Assembly (NCBI GenBank): GCA_036346355.1
Contig: CM070592.1
Location: 35,759,230-35,823,229 of the forward strand
Direction: 5' to 3'
Source of the DNA: Rhipidocladum racemiflorum
Taxonomy: Eukaryota > Streptophyta > Magnoliopsida > Poales > Poaceae
DNA length: 64,000 bases
Shown here: in pieces, positions 1-12,500 of the stretch
How the letters are laid out: every line of letters starts with the position of its first letter
How positions within the stretch are numbered: the stretch's first letter is position 1
Notes under the pieces: generated by a model
What the model was told of the DNA's origin: nothing
Databases searched by the model: none
The model's input: only the letters and a program-made list of their open reading frames with translations
Position numbers and translations under genes: made by a program

Positions 1-89
1 GCTAAATTAAAATGCCGACAATGAAATCAGTATAAACTAGTTGTGGCAACTTAATAAATATTAATTCTAAATGAACAACGTACCTTGCT

Positions 90-1525
90 AATTACAACTG
101 TTCGAAAAGGTTGGACACCATCGAACACATTATAATTAATTGCTATATAAATTTAATATTTTAGGACCAGAATCAAACCCAACAATCAGTCAATTCCAGA
201 ATTCGAGTGAGGCCGAACATTTCGATTCTATACCAGGCAAGCTCCCTTTGGGTCATTTTTATTAAATATTTTTAAATGATTTTAGTTACATACATGTATA
301 TGTCATTCATGCATTGGAAAATATGTTTCAATTGAAAATCTTAAATCGGACACACATGAAAAGTATGGTTTGAGGAAATGAATTGATGAGTTGATAATGG
401 ATGTGGATATAATAAATTGGCTCATGCATTGAAAGGAGCCGTTGGCGTATGATTATGTATTGGGTAGAGGGCGCCGATGAGAAGGGTTTATTTGCCAGTG
501 TGGCCCTCTACATAGGCTATAATATTAGAATAAACAACTACATTCAGGTAATGAGCCGTAATTACAGTACCAACCATAGTGTGTGAAATCTGTCAGAAAA
601 GGTTGTCCTATGAAGGCATTATGATCTCCACATTGGGTAAGAATAAAATACTGCACCAATCTGGGATATGCCGAGAGGCCCAGAGAGACGTGATTGTAAT
701 AGCGGTATATGTGAAGCCATGGGTAGAGTTACTGTTGACACAAGGTCAGATACAATTGTTAGTACGAATATGGTGGGACAACCTGAGTAACAGGGTTGGA
801 GATCTAATGCTAGATTAGTGATAAACGTTCTAGGGCCTCACATGATGGGGTCACTATGGGTAAATGATACAAACCTATGAGGGTTAAAATCATGAATTCA
901 TGCCTGTCACTTGGATTGGAGGCTACGTAAGTTAAGTCTACCTCATATACGAGTGCTAGCAGTCAATTTTATAATTAAAATATCTAACCTTTAAAGAAAA
1001 CAAAAAAACCTAATTTATGTAAAAATTAGAATTTGAGGGAAGGTGAGTTTCAGATGAAAATGAGAGAAAAATTCATATATTGCATTTGTTATTAATGCTT
1101 GTTGAGTACATCTATACTCTTAATCCCCCTCTTCTTAGAAGGTGAGTCCTATGAATCCACCTATGAGGAGTGAGATGAGGGTTATGCGCAGGATCAGTAC
1201 CTACAGGAGGACAACCACCACTACTAATACTAGGACTAGGGGGTTTGGTAGTCCATATTCTGGTCTTGGACGGCATCAGGGTAATTAGACCGTTGTAATA
1301 TATTTTTGTTGTACTTGGATCATATGTATAATTATGTACTGGACTTATATCCATGCGTGGCTTGGAATGTAATATATTTCCATTCGGTCTCTAATTATTG
1401 TTCTGCTGTAACACTCTGAGCACGGTATAGCAACTAATAAAGTGTCGGGCCGTCCGATGTTTTGTTAGGTACTATGCCGAGATTCATGTAATTAACTCAG
1501 TGTGATGATAGTGTGAAAACCCTAG
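90..1525 (+). repeat. Diverged LTR-like repeat, copy A
   Basis: This non-coding stretch shares a series of blocks, in the same order and orientation, with 7495-9010. The blocks are a 'gagtgaggccgaa..aggcaagc' segment, a 'gtagagggcgccgatgagaagg' segment, a block around 'ttatgatctccacattgg', a 'ttggattggaggctacg' block, a 'gcttgctgagtac' block, and a final 'ggaatgtaataaatttcca' block. This arrangement is typical of the R-U5 part of long LTRs of grass gypsy or non-autonomous elements. No TG..CA boundary with a target duplication could be fixed, so the class is inferred. The short ORFs at 579 and 1112 fall inside the repeat and are not genes. Confidence 0.55.
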
Positions 1526-1576
1526 AATATTAACTAAGCAAATAAGAGTTAAGTAGCTAGTAGTAATCAGCGTATC

Positions 1577-2834
1577 TTGCTTCTACAAAAATTTAAAATG
1601 CGAGTAGAACGAATAGAATTAGAAGTGGAGATTGCCGTCAGACCCGCGGGCAAGGTATCAGTCACCGAGATATCAGACCCGTTGGGGGCCAGGTCGGCAC
1701 CTCTCGCTAGATACGGGGTTCATCAGTCGGCAATCTTTACAAACCTGGTAAGGATTGCGGGTATCCTTAGCAATAGAGACTGAATAGTAACCCCAGCATG
1801 CCGTAACTCAGTAAAAAGAGACCCTTAAGGCCAGCCATTAAAGACCAGCCAGCCGAGCCATCTCCCCTAGGCAAGCACGTCGATCGAGGCATGGCAAGGG
1901 AGGCCATGCCTTCTTTACTGCCAAAGGGAGCAAAGGCAGTGCATCTCCTTTTCTTTAGCCAAAACTGAGCCAAACCTTTTCCTCTCAAACCAAGAGCGAA
2001 CCAAAAGCCACCGAGAGCCCAACTAGAGAGCAAATCGAGAGCACAAGGAGCCTGGAAGAACAACCAAACAGGAGCAAGGAGCCAGAAGAGAAGACTGCAG
2101 CAAGGAGGAGATCCCCAAAACAGGAGGAGGAGCAAACCTCAAGCAAGGAGATCCCCATGCAAGGAGGAGCCAACCCCAAGCAAGAGGACTCCACGAGTCC
2201 ACTGACCACCCCATCTTCATCCCTCACAACAACCACCTCAACCCCAAATCCAACCAGCTGCACAACCATAGTGGTAGCCCTACTAGCAGTAGTAGTACTA
2301 CCTTGTAGAAGTGCATAGCTAGGTAGATTGGTTGTGTAGCCAGTAGATTGGGGTAGAATCTTAGCCTCAGTAGGTTTGAGCACCCTAGGGGTTGCTTAGC
2401 TTGTCCCCATGACTCCTATTGCTCCCTGGTGCAATAAGAACGATGGAGTATCGCAGCCGAGCCCTCCAACCTAGAGCACCGAAAATCATCGTCGGCTAAT
2501 CCATGCCAAATCCAAAGTTTAAGCAATGCGAAAGGCATTCAAATCATCTAGAGGACCCATTAGAGTAGAACGGCTCTTAGGGACCTCCTTTTTGCTAAAA
2601 AACAATAGAAATGGGGAGGATTAGAGAAGTAGTGAGGTAGGGGAGAGAGGGAGGAGCTAGCTGCCGAGAGAAGGGTGGCGACCAGGCTAGAGCCAGTCGT
2701 CCACTAAGGGAGGAGAGAATAGGGAGCAGAGGGAGGAGGAGAAGGGGTAGAGTAGAAGAGAGGAGACAACGACGCTTGGTCATGGAGGGGCATCAGCCAG
2801 TAAAGAAGAGGGGAGAGGCAGCTAGGCTAGGGTT
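1577..2834. other. AG-rich spacer between the LTR-like copies, left part
   Basis: There is no convincing gene here. The sequence is increasingly purine-rich (ggaggag tracts from about 2040 and again from about 2600). It continues in the same style after the copia insertion, at 7009-7260. It is probably the short internal region, or the U3 part, of the element whose LTR-like copies lie at 90-1525 and 7495-9010. The ORFs on both strands have low-complexity translations. Confidence 0.4.
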
Positions 2835-2839
2835 AGGCT

Positions 2840-2968
2840 TGTTAGACAATATCCCTTTATATCCTTGTATAGATATTGCCTAATATAGGTTTCCCCTTTA
2901 TACCCTCATGTACAAGTATATATACTGGCCCATTGGCCCCATGTTGAATACAAGTGTTATTCATAACA
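2840..2968 (+). repeat. 5' LTR of copia element
   Basis: Direct repeat of 6875-7003 with TG..CA ends, 129 bp. The left flank carries the AGGCT target duplication. Confidence 0.95.
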
Positions 2969-2985
2969 TGGTATCAAAGCATTAG
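2969..2985 (+). other. Primer-binding site, tRNA-Met type
   Basis: TGGTATCAAAGC starts at the first base after the 5' LTR. It matches the initiator-methionine tRNA primer site used by most plant copia elements, with one difference (A for G) from the common TGGTATCAGAGC. Confidence 0.8.
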
Positions 2986-3639
2986 AGTTAGGGTTAGGCT
3001 TCCTTGGCGTTGTACTTGCTCTCCCATCTTTCTTCTAGTTTTTCTTTGTCGGATTGCCTCCTCCGGCCGGGATCGACAGCCTCCGCTCCGATTGTCTCCT
3101 CATCTCGTGCGCCCGAAGTCCACGGTTGAGCCCGCCTCATCTCGACGGCGTATTGCCTCCTCCGGCCGGGAACGACTCGAGCCACATCGGTGCCGCCCTC
3201 CGCTGGCTCGCGGTTGAGCCGACCGCCTCCAGCCCGGTCGCAGTCAGCCCGGCCTCCAGCTCGGCCACTACTTTCGCCGCACCGCTCTTCCGCACGAGTG
3301 ACCGCATCTTCTCTCGGTGCTCTGGCCACCGACTTGCGCTTCACCGGCTCGTGCCCAAGGGCCGGCCTCTAGCTCGGCCTCCGTCGTCGTCTTCACCCAT
3401 GCCGTCGTCACCTCGGTTCGCTCCTCCTTCTGGCGCTCGCCCGCGTCCGCGAGCTTCGGCCGCCTTGCGTCGTCATCGCTCGTCCGAGTTAGCTGAAGAA
3501 GTCTGATCGGACTTGAAACCGATCCTAACCTCTATTTGAGGCTAGTTTGATCTGTCCCGGTCGACTGGCTTGGTCAGTAGTTTGGTTGGTTTTGGTTCGA
3601 CCTAGTTCCGCTGTTTAAAAAAAATTTCATCTTTAGGCT

Positions 3640-4135
3640 TTTCTTCGAGGACTGTTTTTGTTCCTCGCTGCCCTGTTACCTTCGATGGTCTCAATTATCG
3701 AGACTGGGATCTTCATATGCGCCTTCACATGCGTGGTCAGCACCTGTGGGAGTTTCTTACCGGCGAGCTATCATGTCCACCTCATCCTGCTCCCCCTGCC
3801 ACGCTTGTTATTCCCAAGGAGGCCAATGATGCTGCTCGCCAGAAGGCCTCTGATGATTATGCTGATGCTGTGGAGTCTTTTTAGACTCAGTTTACTGCTC
3901 ACAAGACATGGATTGATGAAGATGCTCGTGCCTCTGCTATTTTGGTTGCCAGCATGGATGTGCATCTTACTGGTGACATTATTGTTTTGTCTTCGGCACA
4001 GTTGATGTGGGCGCATCTTCGCGACCGCTATGAGCCTGCTGGTGACTCTCTGTACCTTTCTGTTGTGCGACAGGAGCAGTCGCTACAGCAGGGTGATTCG
4101 ACTGTGGATGAGTTCTATGCGTAGCTATCTCTCTG
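3640..4135 (+). pseudogene. copia gag fragment
   Basis: Conceptual translation gives a plant copia gag: an FDGLNYRDW motif near 3683, a HMRGQHLWEFLTGE motif near 3727, then the helical part ending in DSTVDEFYA near 4120. In-frame stops occur at about 3882 (after DAVESF) and at 4122-4124. The GC-rich leader (about 2990-3500) upstream holds two copies of a 'cctcctccggccggga' block about 100 bp apart. The capsid part ends abruptly and continues directly into the pre-integrase region, so the zinc knuckle and the aspartic protease are absent. Confidence 0.8.
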
Positions 4136-4149
4136 TTTCATCCACCTCT

Positions 4150-4895
4150 TCAGCATCTGTTGCTTCTTCTACTGGGTCTTTTGCTCAGTGGCATCACCGT
4201 TTGGGATATCTTTGTGGTTCCCGTCTGTCTTTTTTAGTTCGTTGTGGTCTTTTAGGCTTTGTGTCTAGTGATGTCTCTTTACATTGTACGGGTTGTAAGC
4301 TTGGTAAACAGCTACAACTCCCCTATTCTTCTAGTGAGTCTGTATCCTAGCATCCTTTTGACCTTATTCATTTTGATGTTTGGGGTCCGGTTCCTTTTGT
4401 TTCAAAAGGGGGTCATAAATATATATTCTTTTTATAGATGATTTCTCTCGCCACACTTGGATATATTTTATGTCCTTGTAGTGAGGTTCTATCCATCTAG
4501 AAGACTTGCCACTATGATTCACACTCAGTTTGATTCTCATTCGTGTTCTTCGTGCCGACTCGGCAGGGGAGTATCTGTCAGGAGTTCTTCGAGCTTTTCT
4601 TGCTACGCATTGCACTCTTTCCCAGTTTTCATGTCTTGGTGCGCATGCTCAGAATGCTGTGGTTGAGCGCAAGCATTGTCATCTTCTTGAGACAGCTCGT
4701 GCTCTTATGCTTGCTTCCGCTATTCCACCTCACTTCTGGGCTGAGGCTGTTTCCACTGCCACCTACTTGGACAATATCCAGCCTTCTTCTGCTCTTAAGG
4801 GTGGGATTTCAGTAGAGCGTCTTTGTGGCATGCCTTCTGATTATTCTGAACTTCGCCTTTTTAGGTGTGTGCTATGTTCTTCTTGCACCTCGTGA
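4150..4895 (+). pseudogene. copia GAG-pre-integrase and integrase core
   Basis: The pre-integrase domain shows 'QWHHRLGYL' near 4178 and a CxxC-type 'LHCTGCKLGKQ' near 4285. The integrase core follows in shifted frames with 'LRADSAGEYLS' near 4550, 'NAVVERKHCHLLETARALM' near 4655 and 'IPPHFWAEAV' near 4720. These are hallmarks of the copia integrase, which inserts the cDNA into the chromosome. At least two frameshifts and several stops make it non-functional. Confidence 0.85.
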
Positions 4896-5399
4896 ACGCA
4901 TCAAGCTAAGCACTTTCGATCTGTTGAGTCGTCTTTACGGGATCTGATCTTGAGCATAAGGGATATCGTTGTTGGGATCCCGTTGGCCGATGGATGCGGA
5001 TCTCACACGATGTCACTTTTGATGAGTCATCCCTTCTACCCTCGTTCTTTTTCTCCTACATCTCCTGTTGAGCCACTGTCTTTCCAGACTTTTCCTGATA
5101 CTCCAGTTGTCACTTTTCCTCTTTTCACAATTGGCGTCTCCTTTATCATCGGTTTCTTCACCACTGACCTCTCTTCCAAAGGTTTCTTCAGATATTGTTC
5201 CTTCCTATCCTCTACTACACCCGTCGTCCGTGAGCTGAGGAATCTTCTGATGTGCCATCTTCTGATGAGCCATCTTCTTCAGTGTCTCCTCGTTATGCTC
5301 TTTACGATCGATAGTTTACTCGGCCTCCTGAGCGCCTTGGCTTTGTTGGTGCAGATCTGGCCGAGCCGACTTCTTACCGTGATGCCGTTATTCATCAGG

Positions 5400-6180
5400 A
5401 ATGGCAGCATGCGATGGCGGAGGAGCTTGCTGCCCTTGAGCGCACTAGCACGTGGAATCTTGTACCACTTCCTCCACGTGTTCGTCCTATTACATGCAAG
5501 TGGGTCTATAAGATTAAGACTCGCTCTGATGGTTCTCTTGAGAGCTACAAGGCTCGTGGTGTGTGGTTTTCAGCAGGAGCATGGTCGTGATTAGACTTTT
5601 GCACCTATGGCTCACATGATCACTGTTCGCACTCTGCTTGCTGTGGTCTCTGTCCGTGAGAGGTCCATCTCTCAACTTGATGTCAAGAATGCCTTTCTTA
5701 ATGGTGAGCTGCATGAGGAGGTCTATATGCAGCCACCACCGGGGTATTCTGTTCCTGAGGGCATGGTTTGTGGGCTTCGTCGCTCTCTTTATGGGCTTAA
5801 GCAAGCCCCTCTTGCTTGGTTTGAGCGTTTTTCTTTTGTGATCACTGCAGCTGGTTTTTCTGCAAGTGCTCATGATCCTGCGCTCTTTGTTCACACTTCT
5901 TCTCGAGGTCGGACTATTCTCCTTCTATATGTTGATGACATGATCATTACTGGAGATGATTCTCAGTATATTGCCTTTGTAAAGGCTTGTCTCAGTGAGC
6001 AGTTTCTCATGTTCGATCTAGGTCCTCTTCGCTAATTTCTTGGGATTGAGGTTTCTTCTACATCTGAGGGCTTCTTTCTCTCCCAAGAAAAGTATATCCA
6101 TCATCTTCTTGATCGTGCTTGTCACTGATCAGTTTATAACTGAGACTCCCATGGATCTCAATGTTCACCTTCGATCTACC
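5400..6180 (+). pseudogene. copia reverse transcriptase (RVT_2)
   Basis: The open stretch 5607-6035 is a clear copia reverse transcriptase palm: 'QLDVKNAFLNGELHEEVYM' near 5680, 'SLYGLKQAPLAWF' near 5790, and the catalytic 'LLYVDDMIITGDD' near 5930. The domain start, 'TWNLVPLPP' and 'CKWVYKIK', lies at 5450-5520 in another frame. A stop at 6033-6035 breaks it before the thumb region. In life this enzyme copies element RNA into DNA in virus-like particles. Confidence 0.9.
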
Positions 6181-6279
6181 GATGGTGAACCTCTTGAGGA
6201 TCGTACTCGCTATCGCCGCTCAATGTTTAACTTGGTGTCACTCGTCCTGTCATTTCGTATCCAGTCCATATATTGAGTT

Positions 6280-6860
6280 AGTTTGTTTCTGCTCCCACTC
6301 AGCTCCACTATAGTCATCTTCGTGTTCTACGATATTTTCGTGGAACTATCTCTCGTCGTCTTTTCTTTCCACGCTCCAGCTCTTTACAGCTCCAAGCATA
6401 CTCTGATGCTACCTGGGCTAGTGATCACTCTGATCGTCGGTCTTTTTCTGCTTACTGTGTTTTTCTTGGTGGTTCTCTCATTGCTTGGAAGACTAAGAAG
6501 CAGACAACAGTTTCTCGTTTGAGTGCTGAGGCTGAGTTGCGAGCTATGGCTATTTTGACAGCAGAGGTTACTTGGCTACGGTAGTTACTTGAGGATTTTG
6601 GTGTTTTTGTTTCTACACCGACTCCTCTTTTATCTGACAGTAAGGGTGCTATCAGCATTGCTCGAGATCCAGTGAAGCATGAACTCACCAAGCATATTGG
6701 TGTTGATGCTTCTTATATGCGGTCACAGGTACAGGATCAGGTTGTGGCTCTTCAGTATGTGCCTTCAGAGCTCCAGTTGGCAGATTTCTTCACGAAGACA
6801 CAGACTAGAGCTTATCATAACTTTTATCTCTCCAAACTCAGTGTTGTAGATCCACCATGA
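6280..6860 (+). pseudogene. copia RNase H domain and pol C-terminus
   Basis: The translation shows 'KTKKQTTVSRLSAEAELRAM' near 6495 and 'LLSDSKGAISIARDP' near 6630. The open frame 6672-6860 begins 'MKHELTKHIGVDASYMR' and holds 'LQLADFFTKTQT' (about 6773-6808) before the natural stop at 6858-6860. A stop near 6582 and upstream frameshifts inactivate it. Confidence 0.85.
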
Positions 6861-6874
6861 GTTTGAGGGGGGGG
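6861..6874 (+). other. Polypurine tract of copia element
   Basis: A G-rich tract (gtttgagggggggg) lies directly against the first TG of the 3' LTR. This is the usual plus-strand primer position. Confidence 0.8.
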
Positions 6875-7003
6875 TGTTAGACAGTATCCCTTTATATCCT
6901 TGTATAGATATTGCCTAATATAGGTTTTCCCTTTATACCCTCATATAAATGTATATATACTGGCCCATTGGCCCCATGTTGAATACAAGTGTTATTCATA
7001 ACA
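6875..7003 (+). repeat. 3' LTR of copia element
   Basis: Copy of 2840-2968 with about five single-base differences, followed by the right AGGCT target duplication at 7004-7008. Confidence 0.95.
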
Positions 7004-7008
7004 AGGCT

Positions 7009-7490
7009 GAAGTAGAGGCCGATGGGAGGAGCTGCCGGAGGGGCGGCCGAGTAGAGAGGGCCAGTGAGGAGTAAGGTCAGAGGGAGGAGGTGGCCGGAGT
7101 AGAGGGGGTAGAGGGAGATATCAGAGGGAGAAGAAACCGAGAGCTAGGAGGAGGAAGGAGCGAGCCAGGGGTGGCTTTGGCCCGAGTAGAAGAAAGGAAG
7201 TGGAGGGGAACAAAAAAGAAAAGAATGGAAGGGGGAGAAAAAGAAAAGGGAAAACAGGGAAAAGATTAGAAATTTGGTCTCCCATGCGCGAACCGCGTAG
7301 GTTAAATTGCCGTATATATTCGTTGTAGGAAAAATTTTAATTAAATTCTAAAAGGCCTCAATTAAATGGGTAGTAAGGGTATAAGTTTGCAAATATTGTA
7401 TTAGTTAAATTGTTGTTGTTATTACTGTTAAAATACTAAATTGTGGGGTCAAATTAGCGTATTTTAGTTAAAGGGGCAGGACCCCCTTTT
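7009..7490. other. AG-rich spacer, right part, and AT-rich transition
   Basis: This resumes the purine-rich spacer interrupted by the copia element (7009-7260) and then turns AT-rich. No open frame of note. Confidence 0.35.
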
Positions 7491-7494
7491 TGTT

Positions 7495-9010
7495 GTCGTT
7501 AGCCTTCCCAAAAAGGTTGGACGCTATAAAAACACAATAATTTAATTGTCCCGTGAACCTTTGGTATTCCTTGATTTCAGGAATTGAATTAAATCCATCG
7601 AGAGACCACCTTCAGATTCCGAGTGAGGCCAAGTATTACAACCCTATTTTAGGCAAGCCTTCCTTTGAGCAAGTTTTAATTAAATGTCTTTAATTGATTT
7701 TAGTATATACATATGTGTATCATCCATGCATGGGAAAACCTATATTTAAATTTGAAAATCTTAAATTGGACTTGGGTGGATTGTGGATTGATTATTGAGT
7801 GAGGAGTTGATATTTGGATTGATTGGGGGAAATGATATTTGGATGTGGCGTATGGCTATTAATATGTTGGGTAGAGGGTGCCGATGAGAAGGTTCTGTTC
7901 GCTGGTGGGGCCTTTTACATAGGCTATGAATAAGGATAAACAACTACACTCGGGCAATGAGTCGTATTTTCAGTATCAACCAGTGTGTGGAATCGGCTAG
8001 AAAAGGTTGTTCTAGGATGGTATTATGATCTCCACATTGGTTAAGAGTAGATAAATATGCGTGTGAAGTTGGGTATGCCGGAAGGCCCAGTGAGACGACA
8101 CCGAAAACCAGCTACGGTTGATTCTTTCAGGCTATATATGTAAAGTCTTGGGTTGAGTATTAGTGCTGCTGCGGTAGCCTGATACAACTGTTAGCTGCGA
8201 GTCTGGTGGGTCGACCTGTTATAGGCGTCCCCCACTCAAGTAATAGGGTTGGAGATCTAATACTAGGCTAGTGATAAACATTCCGGGGCCTCACAAGATG
8301 GTGTCACTATGGGTAAAGTGATATAAACTAGCGCAAGGTCAAATCATGAATCCATACCTGTCTCCTTGATTGGAGGCTACGGAAGCTAAGTCTGTGTCTC
8401 GTATACAATTGCTAGTAGCAATTTCAAGAATTAAAATTTGAAACCCACGGTTTTCCTAATAAAACCAAGTTTTCCTGAAAATGGATATGAGAGAGATGGA
8501 TATGTGGTGAGTACTAGAAAAACTCATAATATGCATTTTGCTATTAATGCTTGCTGAGTACTTTTGTACTCACTCTTGTTAAATCCCTCTTTGCTAGAGA
8601 ATTGTCATGATGGACAAGTGCTTGGTGGGGATATGGTTCCCAATGGACTCGTCTACTAGACATGGGGTGAGGAGCACCCGCAAGATTTGGGTTATGAGAT
8701 TGGAGGCTATCAGGATGATTAGTTCGTTGGTTAGACTGTACATTAGCTTCGATAGTCTATGGAATAGTTAGTACTTTTGGTATTGTATTTTTGTTGTACT
8801 TGGTTCCTATGTATAATTATTGTACTGAACATGTAGCCGTGCGTGGTATGGAATGTAATAAAGTTCCATTTTAGTCTCTAATTATTGTTCAGTTGCAACA
8901 CTCTGAACACGGTACACTAATTGTTAAAACATCGGGTGCGCTTGATGTTTTGATTAGTTAGTATGCCAAGATTCGTGTAATTATCGGAGTGTAATGGCAG
9001 TGGTTACCGC
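7495..9010 (+). repeat. Diverged LTR-like repeat, copy B
   Basis: This is the second direct copy of the repeat at 90-1525, with all block motifs in the same order. It includes 'gctattaatgcttgctgag' followed by a 'tactttTGTACTCAC' block (about 8540-8575), a signature I know from long LTRs of grass gypsy elements. The divergence between copies is substantial, indicating an old insertion. It has no coding capacity. Confidence 0.55.
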
Positions 9011-9060
9011 TGTTCCTGGTTAATTATGCGGGTCGCCACACGTTGTTATCGTTACCACTG

Positions 9061-9524
9061 GGCTAATTGCGCTGGTCACCATAATAATAGATGTCAGTGT
9101 TATTGTCCATATTGAACGATGGTTGAGATATCGCTTTTGTGGTTGAGCTCCTTTGTGATGTTTATCTCTTTAATTTCACTTCTTTGCAATGTTCTGAAGC
9201 TTAGCTGATCTCCCTAGAATACATGCCTTCTATCCCACATTATAATGGGGTTTTTCCTGGCCAATTTTTCCATAAGTTACGCTTAGCAAAGATGTAAGGT
9301 ACTCGGAGAAACTTACGAGGTTGGCCATGCAAACTTGGAGCCTAGCCTTGTAGCATAACTCTGTTATTAGTTTCTGGTGTTTGAATCTGTCGCCCTCAAA
9401 TGTTCTACTTCCTTGCTATATAGAAGTCTCAAGATTCCAGTTAGTCACTTCATTTGCATGTGTCCGGCAATTTTATATCAAAGGGTTCTTTTGAGATCTA
9501 ACTTTTTCACTCGTAACCTGGGAG
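9061..9524 (+). other. Upstream of the host gene; possible eroded exons
   Basis: No clear gene. A short frame near 9225-9290 reads like coding sequence (SIPHYNGVFPGQFFHKLRLA) but I cannot fix splice sites for it. It may be an earlier exon of the gene that follows, or a remnant. Confidence 0.25.
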
Positions 9525-12500
9525 GTGATGACAAAATACTATCTCAAGTTTGACACCATGAAGATTATTGTCAAAGCTTCACTGCTGCGCTTTGGAAGAT
9601 TTATTGCATATCATATGTCACTCACAGAGATTACTTGTAGGTAGTGTAAATATTTGATTTAATAATAAGTTTAAAAGTATATTGAATTGGTGATTTGATT
9701 TATTTTCCGGGATATCAAGGGATCCAACTACGCTAAATGAGAAGAAGATTCTAAATGACATAAACTCGACAAAGAGGAAGGCTCCGATTCCATGTTGTCA
9801 CAGGGAATGGAAAAAGAAAAAGCGTATCCAGACAAGAGAAGAGAAAATATTTATACTAGTAAATGACTGCTTAACTGGGACCCCCAAATCCATGATTTAT
9901 CCCTCAACCAGGTTTGTTTGTCTAGTTTAAAGCATGTTTTGATTTAGTTACTGTTCTTTTGACTTTCTTTGAACTCCTATATGCAGGAAACAAGTTCAAT
10001 ATGCTCAAATGGATGTAGGATTGCCAAATGCATGAGAGAATATTTTATATACAAAAAGTTACAGATCTGCCATATATTCCATGCTCCTTGCAAAATGTCT
10101 ACACCAAAAACTTTGGGACAAGACCCATTTTTTTGAAACAATCGCTGGAATTGGAATTGTTACGGCAAAGGTTATTAATTTTCTTACCTTTATTATGCCG
10201 GTACCTCTCAGATTCTGCAGATCGCATAATTAAGTCTTGAGTTGATCACTCACCATCCTGTGCAATCAAGACTGCTGGAATTGATTCCTTTGAGAGCTTG
10301 GCGGTGGTGATGCTAGAAAGATAGAAATTGCAACGGGCGCAATTATCCATTTGGAAATCATATAAAACAATCCTTGTTATCATTACCTGCAAAAATTGAC
10401 GTACACATAGAGGATGCCGGAAACAGACTCGAAAAATCAATTATTATTGTAACATTAACTCGTCTATCACCGTGATTCAATCTAGCAAACAGGATTATCC
10501 GACATGGTACTTTCTTTATCTTTGTTTTGGACCTTCCACTGCTCCTTAAACATACAAAATCTTATATTGTTCTTTCTCAGGTTGTTGGCTCAGAGGAAGA
10601 TAATGCAATAATCTTTCACGAGAAAATAAGGTCGATGATTGTATTCTCTCAATTTGATGTCCATTAGGATCTTTTCTTCTCACGATGGGTTGTTGTGTGT
10701 TGTTTTTGGTATTGTGGCCATCATTTCCAACTCTTCTTTAAAGGGCTCATGAATTTTCCAGTAATACTTCAAGGTCTGTTATTTCAATGAATGTTTGAAC
10801 CATTCTTATCTGATTCACAAGCAAATGAACTTTGACTGCTCCAAAGTATAAATTGTGGGAAAGGGACTTGGAGTGATTAGACTGTGGGTTGTGGGTTCTT
10901 TTTGCTGCACCAAGGAAGATAATCTTTTCATTCGATTAGTATCTTCTTTAAATAGATTATTCTAGCATAATAGCATGGTAAGCTTATTTTTCATTAGGCT
11001 ATTAGGCTTTGTGTTAAGCGAAAAAGAGAAAGCACCATTGTTTCGCACAACCGATGAACACATCACAACGATAGTAGAGATGAATAGAATTGCTCGACCA
11101 AATATCATTATAGAAGGATCTTGCTGCACTCTCGGACACATAAGTTGAACCCATATCATTATAGAAGGATCTTGTCAAGAAATACTCTCACCGCCAATTT
11201 ATTAAATGCAGCCCATACTCTATAAAGCTCTATGTGCCATGCCCTCGACATGCCAGGGTGACTCAAGGTTAATCTCATTTTCAAGAATACGGTAATAGCA
11301 CTAAAAGAGAATTATTGTTCATCAAATAAAGAGGTATCTATAATGTGTACAATTTTTTTTTTGATGTAGTCTATGTTTGTAAATTTATGGTGAAGTTGGT
11401 CTTGATATCCACAAGAAGCATGTGGTAGCAGGAAGATTATTTCCAAGTGACCAAAGTGCATGGGATAGATAAGCCGTAACCCCTGCATAATCTTCCTGCA
11501 TATATTTGTTTGGTTAGCTCCGAACAACTCGAACAAGTCAATCTCAATCTCATAATGGACTGAGCCTCGCTTTCCAAAGAGGTATATGTTACAAAAGACG
11601 ATGATGGTGTCAACTTTCCAGAGAAAGTCGATAGTATTCGGGAACGAGAAAGTTTAACAACCTAGCTTCACTGTAAGTGCTTAACCTACTTTATGTTACG
11701 GAATTAGTCGGCATACATCAAGATGCACACAAATACAAGACACACACTCATCCGATTGGGCATTACACTACCTGCAATCGAGGTTCAAATTCGGCGAAAT
11801 CTCACAATTTCGCGAAATTTGATTTCGGACCCCGAGTTCTATAATCCCGAAATTAAAAACCCTAAAAATTTAAACGTGCATACAAGACTTATAATTTCGC
11901 CGAAATTTCGGTTAAACGAACCGAAATCTCGGTTTTTTGAACGAAATTTGTCTAAAACGTGACCGGATTTGACCGGATTGGATTCCTCAAGTCATTTCCC
12001 AGGTCTGACCAAAATTTCAAAATTTTTTGACATCGTTTGAACCATTTTCCGTTCAGTTGAATTTTACCGAAATCTCGGTTTTTTCGGACGAAATTTCGGT
12101 TTTTTGACCGAAATCCCAGAAATTTCGGTTTAAAAAAAAACGGATTTAAATTTTGGTTTTTGAATTCCGTCCGGATTTCGTCCGAAATAACGAGATCTCG
12201 CCGAAAAATCGGATTTCGGTCGACGACGAGATTTGACCTAAAACGAAAATTTGAACCCTGCCTGCAGTTGCCAAAATATCTGCAAGGATGGCATTAGGTC
12301 GCCAAGGAATTACTATAGTTCACAGCTATTAGTGAATTTTCCACCATTTGTCAAGCAGGTTCGACTTTTCGCTCAATTTCGCGAATTTTATCCATTTCGT
12401 TCCTCTAAAAGAATTTCGTTCAGTTTTTCGCTTAAATTGAAATTTAAATTCAAAACAATTGAAAATTTTAACAAAATTATCCAAAATTTTCCTATAATTA

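Larger units (their letters stand above)
2840..7003 (+). mobile_element. Complete but defective Ty1/copia retrotransposon
   Basis: The element has two 129-bp terminal repeats beginning TGTTAGAC and ending CATAACA. It is flanked by a perfect 5-bp target duplication AGGCT (2835-2839 and 7004-7008). A tRNA-Met type primer-binding site follows the 5' LTR and a G-rich polypurine tract precedes the 3' LTR. Domains run in copia order: gag, GAG-pre-integrase, integrase, reverse transcriptase, RNase H. All are broken by stops and frameshifts, and the nucleocapsid/protease part is missing. It has split an older LTR-like repeat. By eye the two LTRs differ at about five positions, so the insertion is not recent. 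Confidence 0.95.

Noticed and set aside
1767..2383. Long - strand ORFs of Leu/Ser-rich protein
   Set aside because: Complement of purine-rich spacer in an LTR-like element, with no domain and no start context.
3054..3506. 150-codon Ser/Pro-rich ORF with a - strand partner
   Set aside because: GC-rich leader of the copia element upstream of gag, compositional.
11771..12268. GGTTCAAAT and GGTTCGAC sequences resembling a tRNA T-arm
   Set aside because: They are the conserved ends of the hAT-like elements. No acceptor stem or anticodon arm can be formed.
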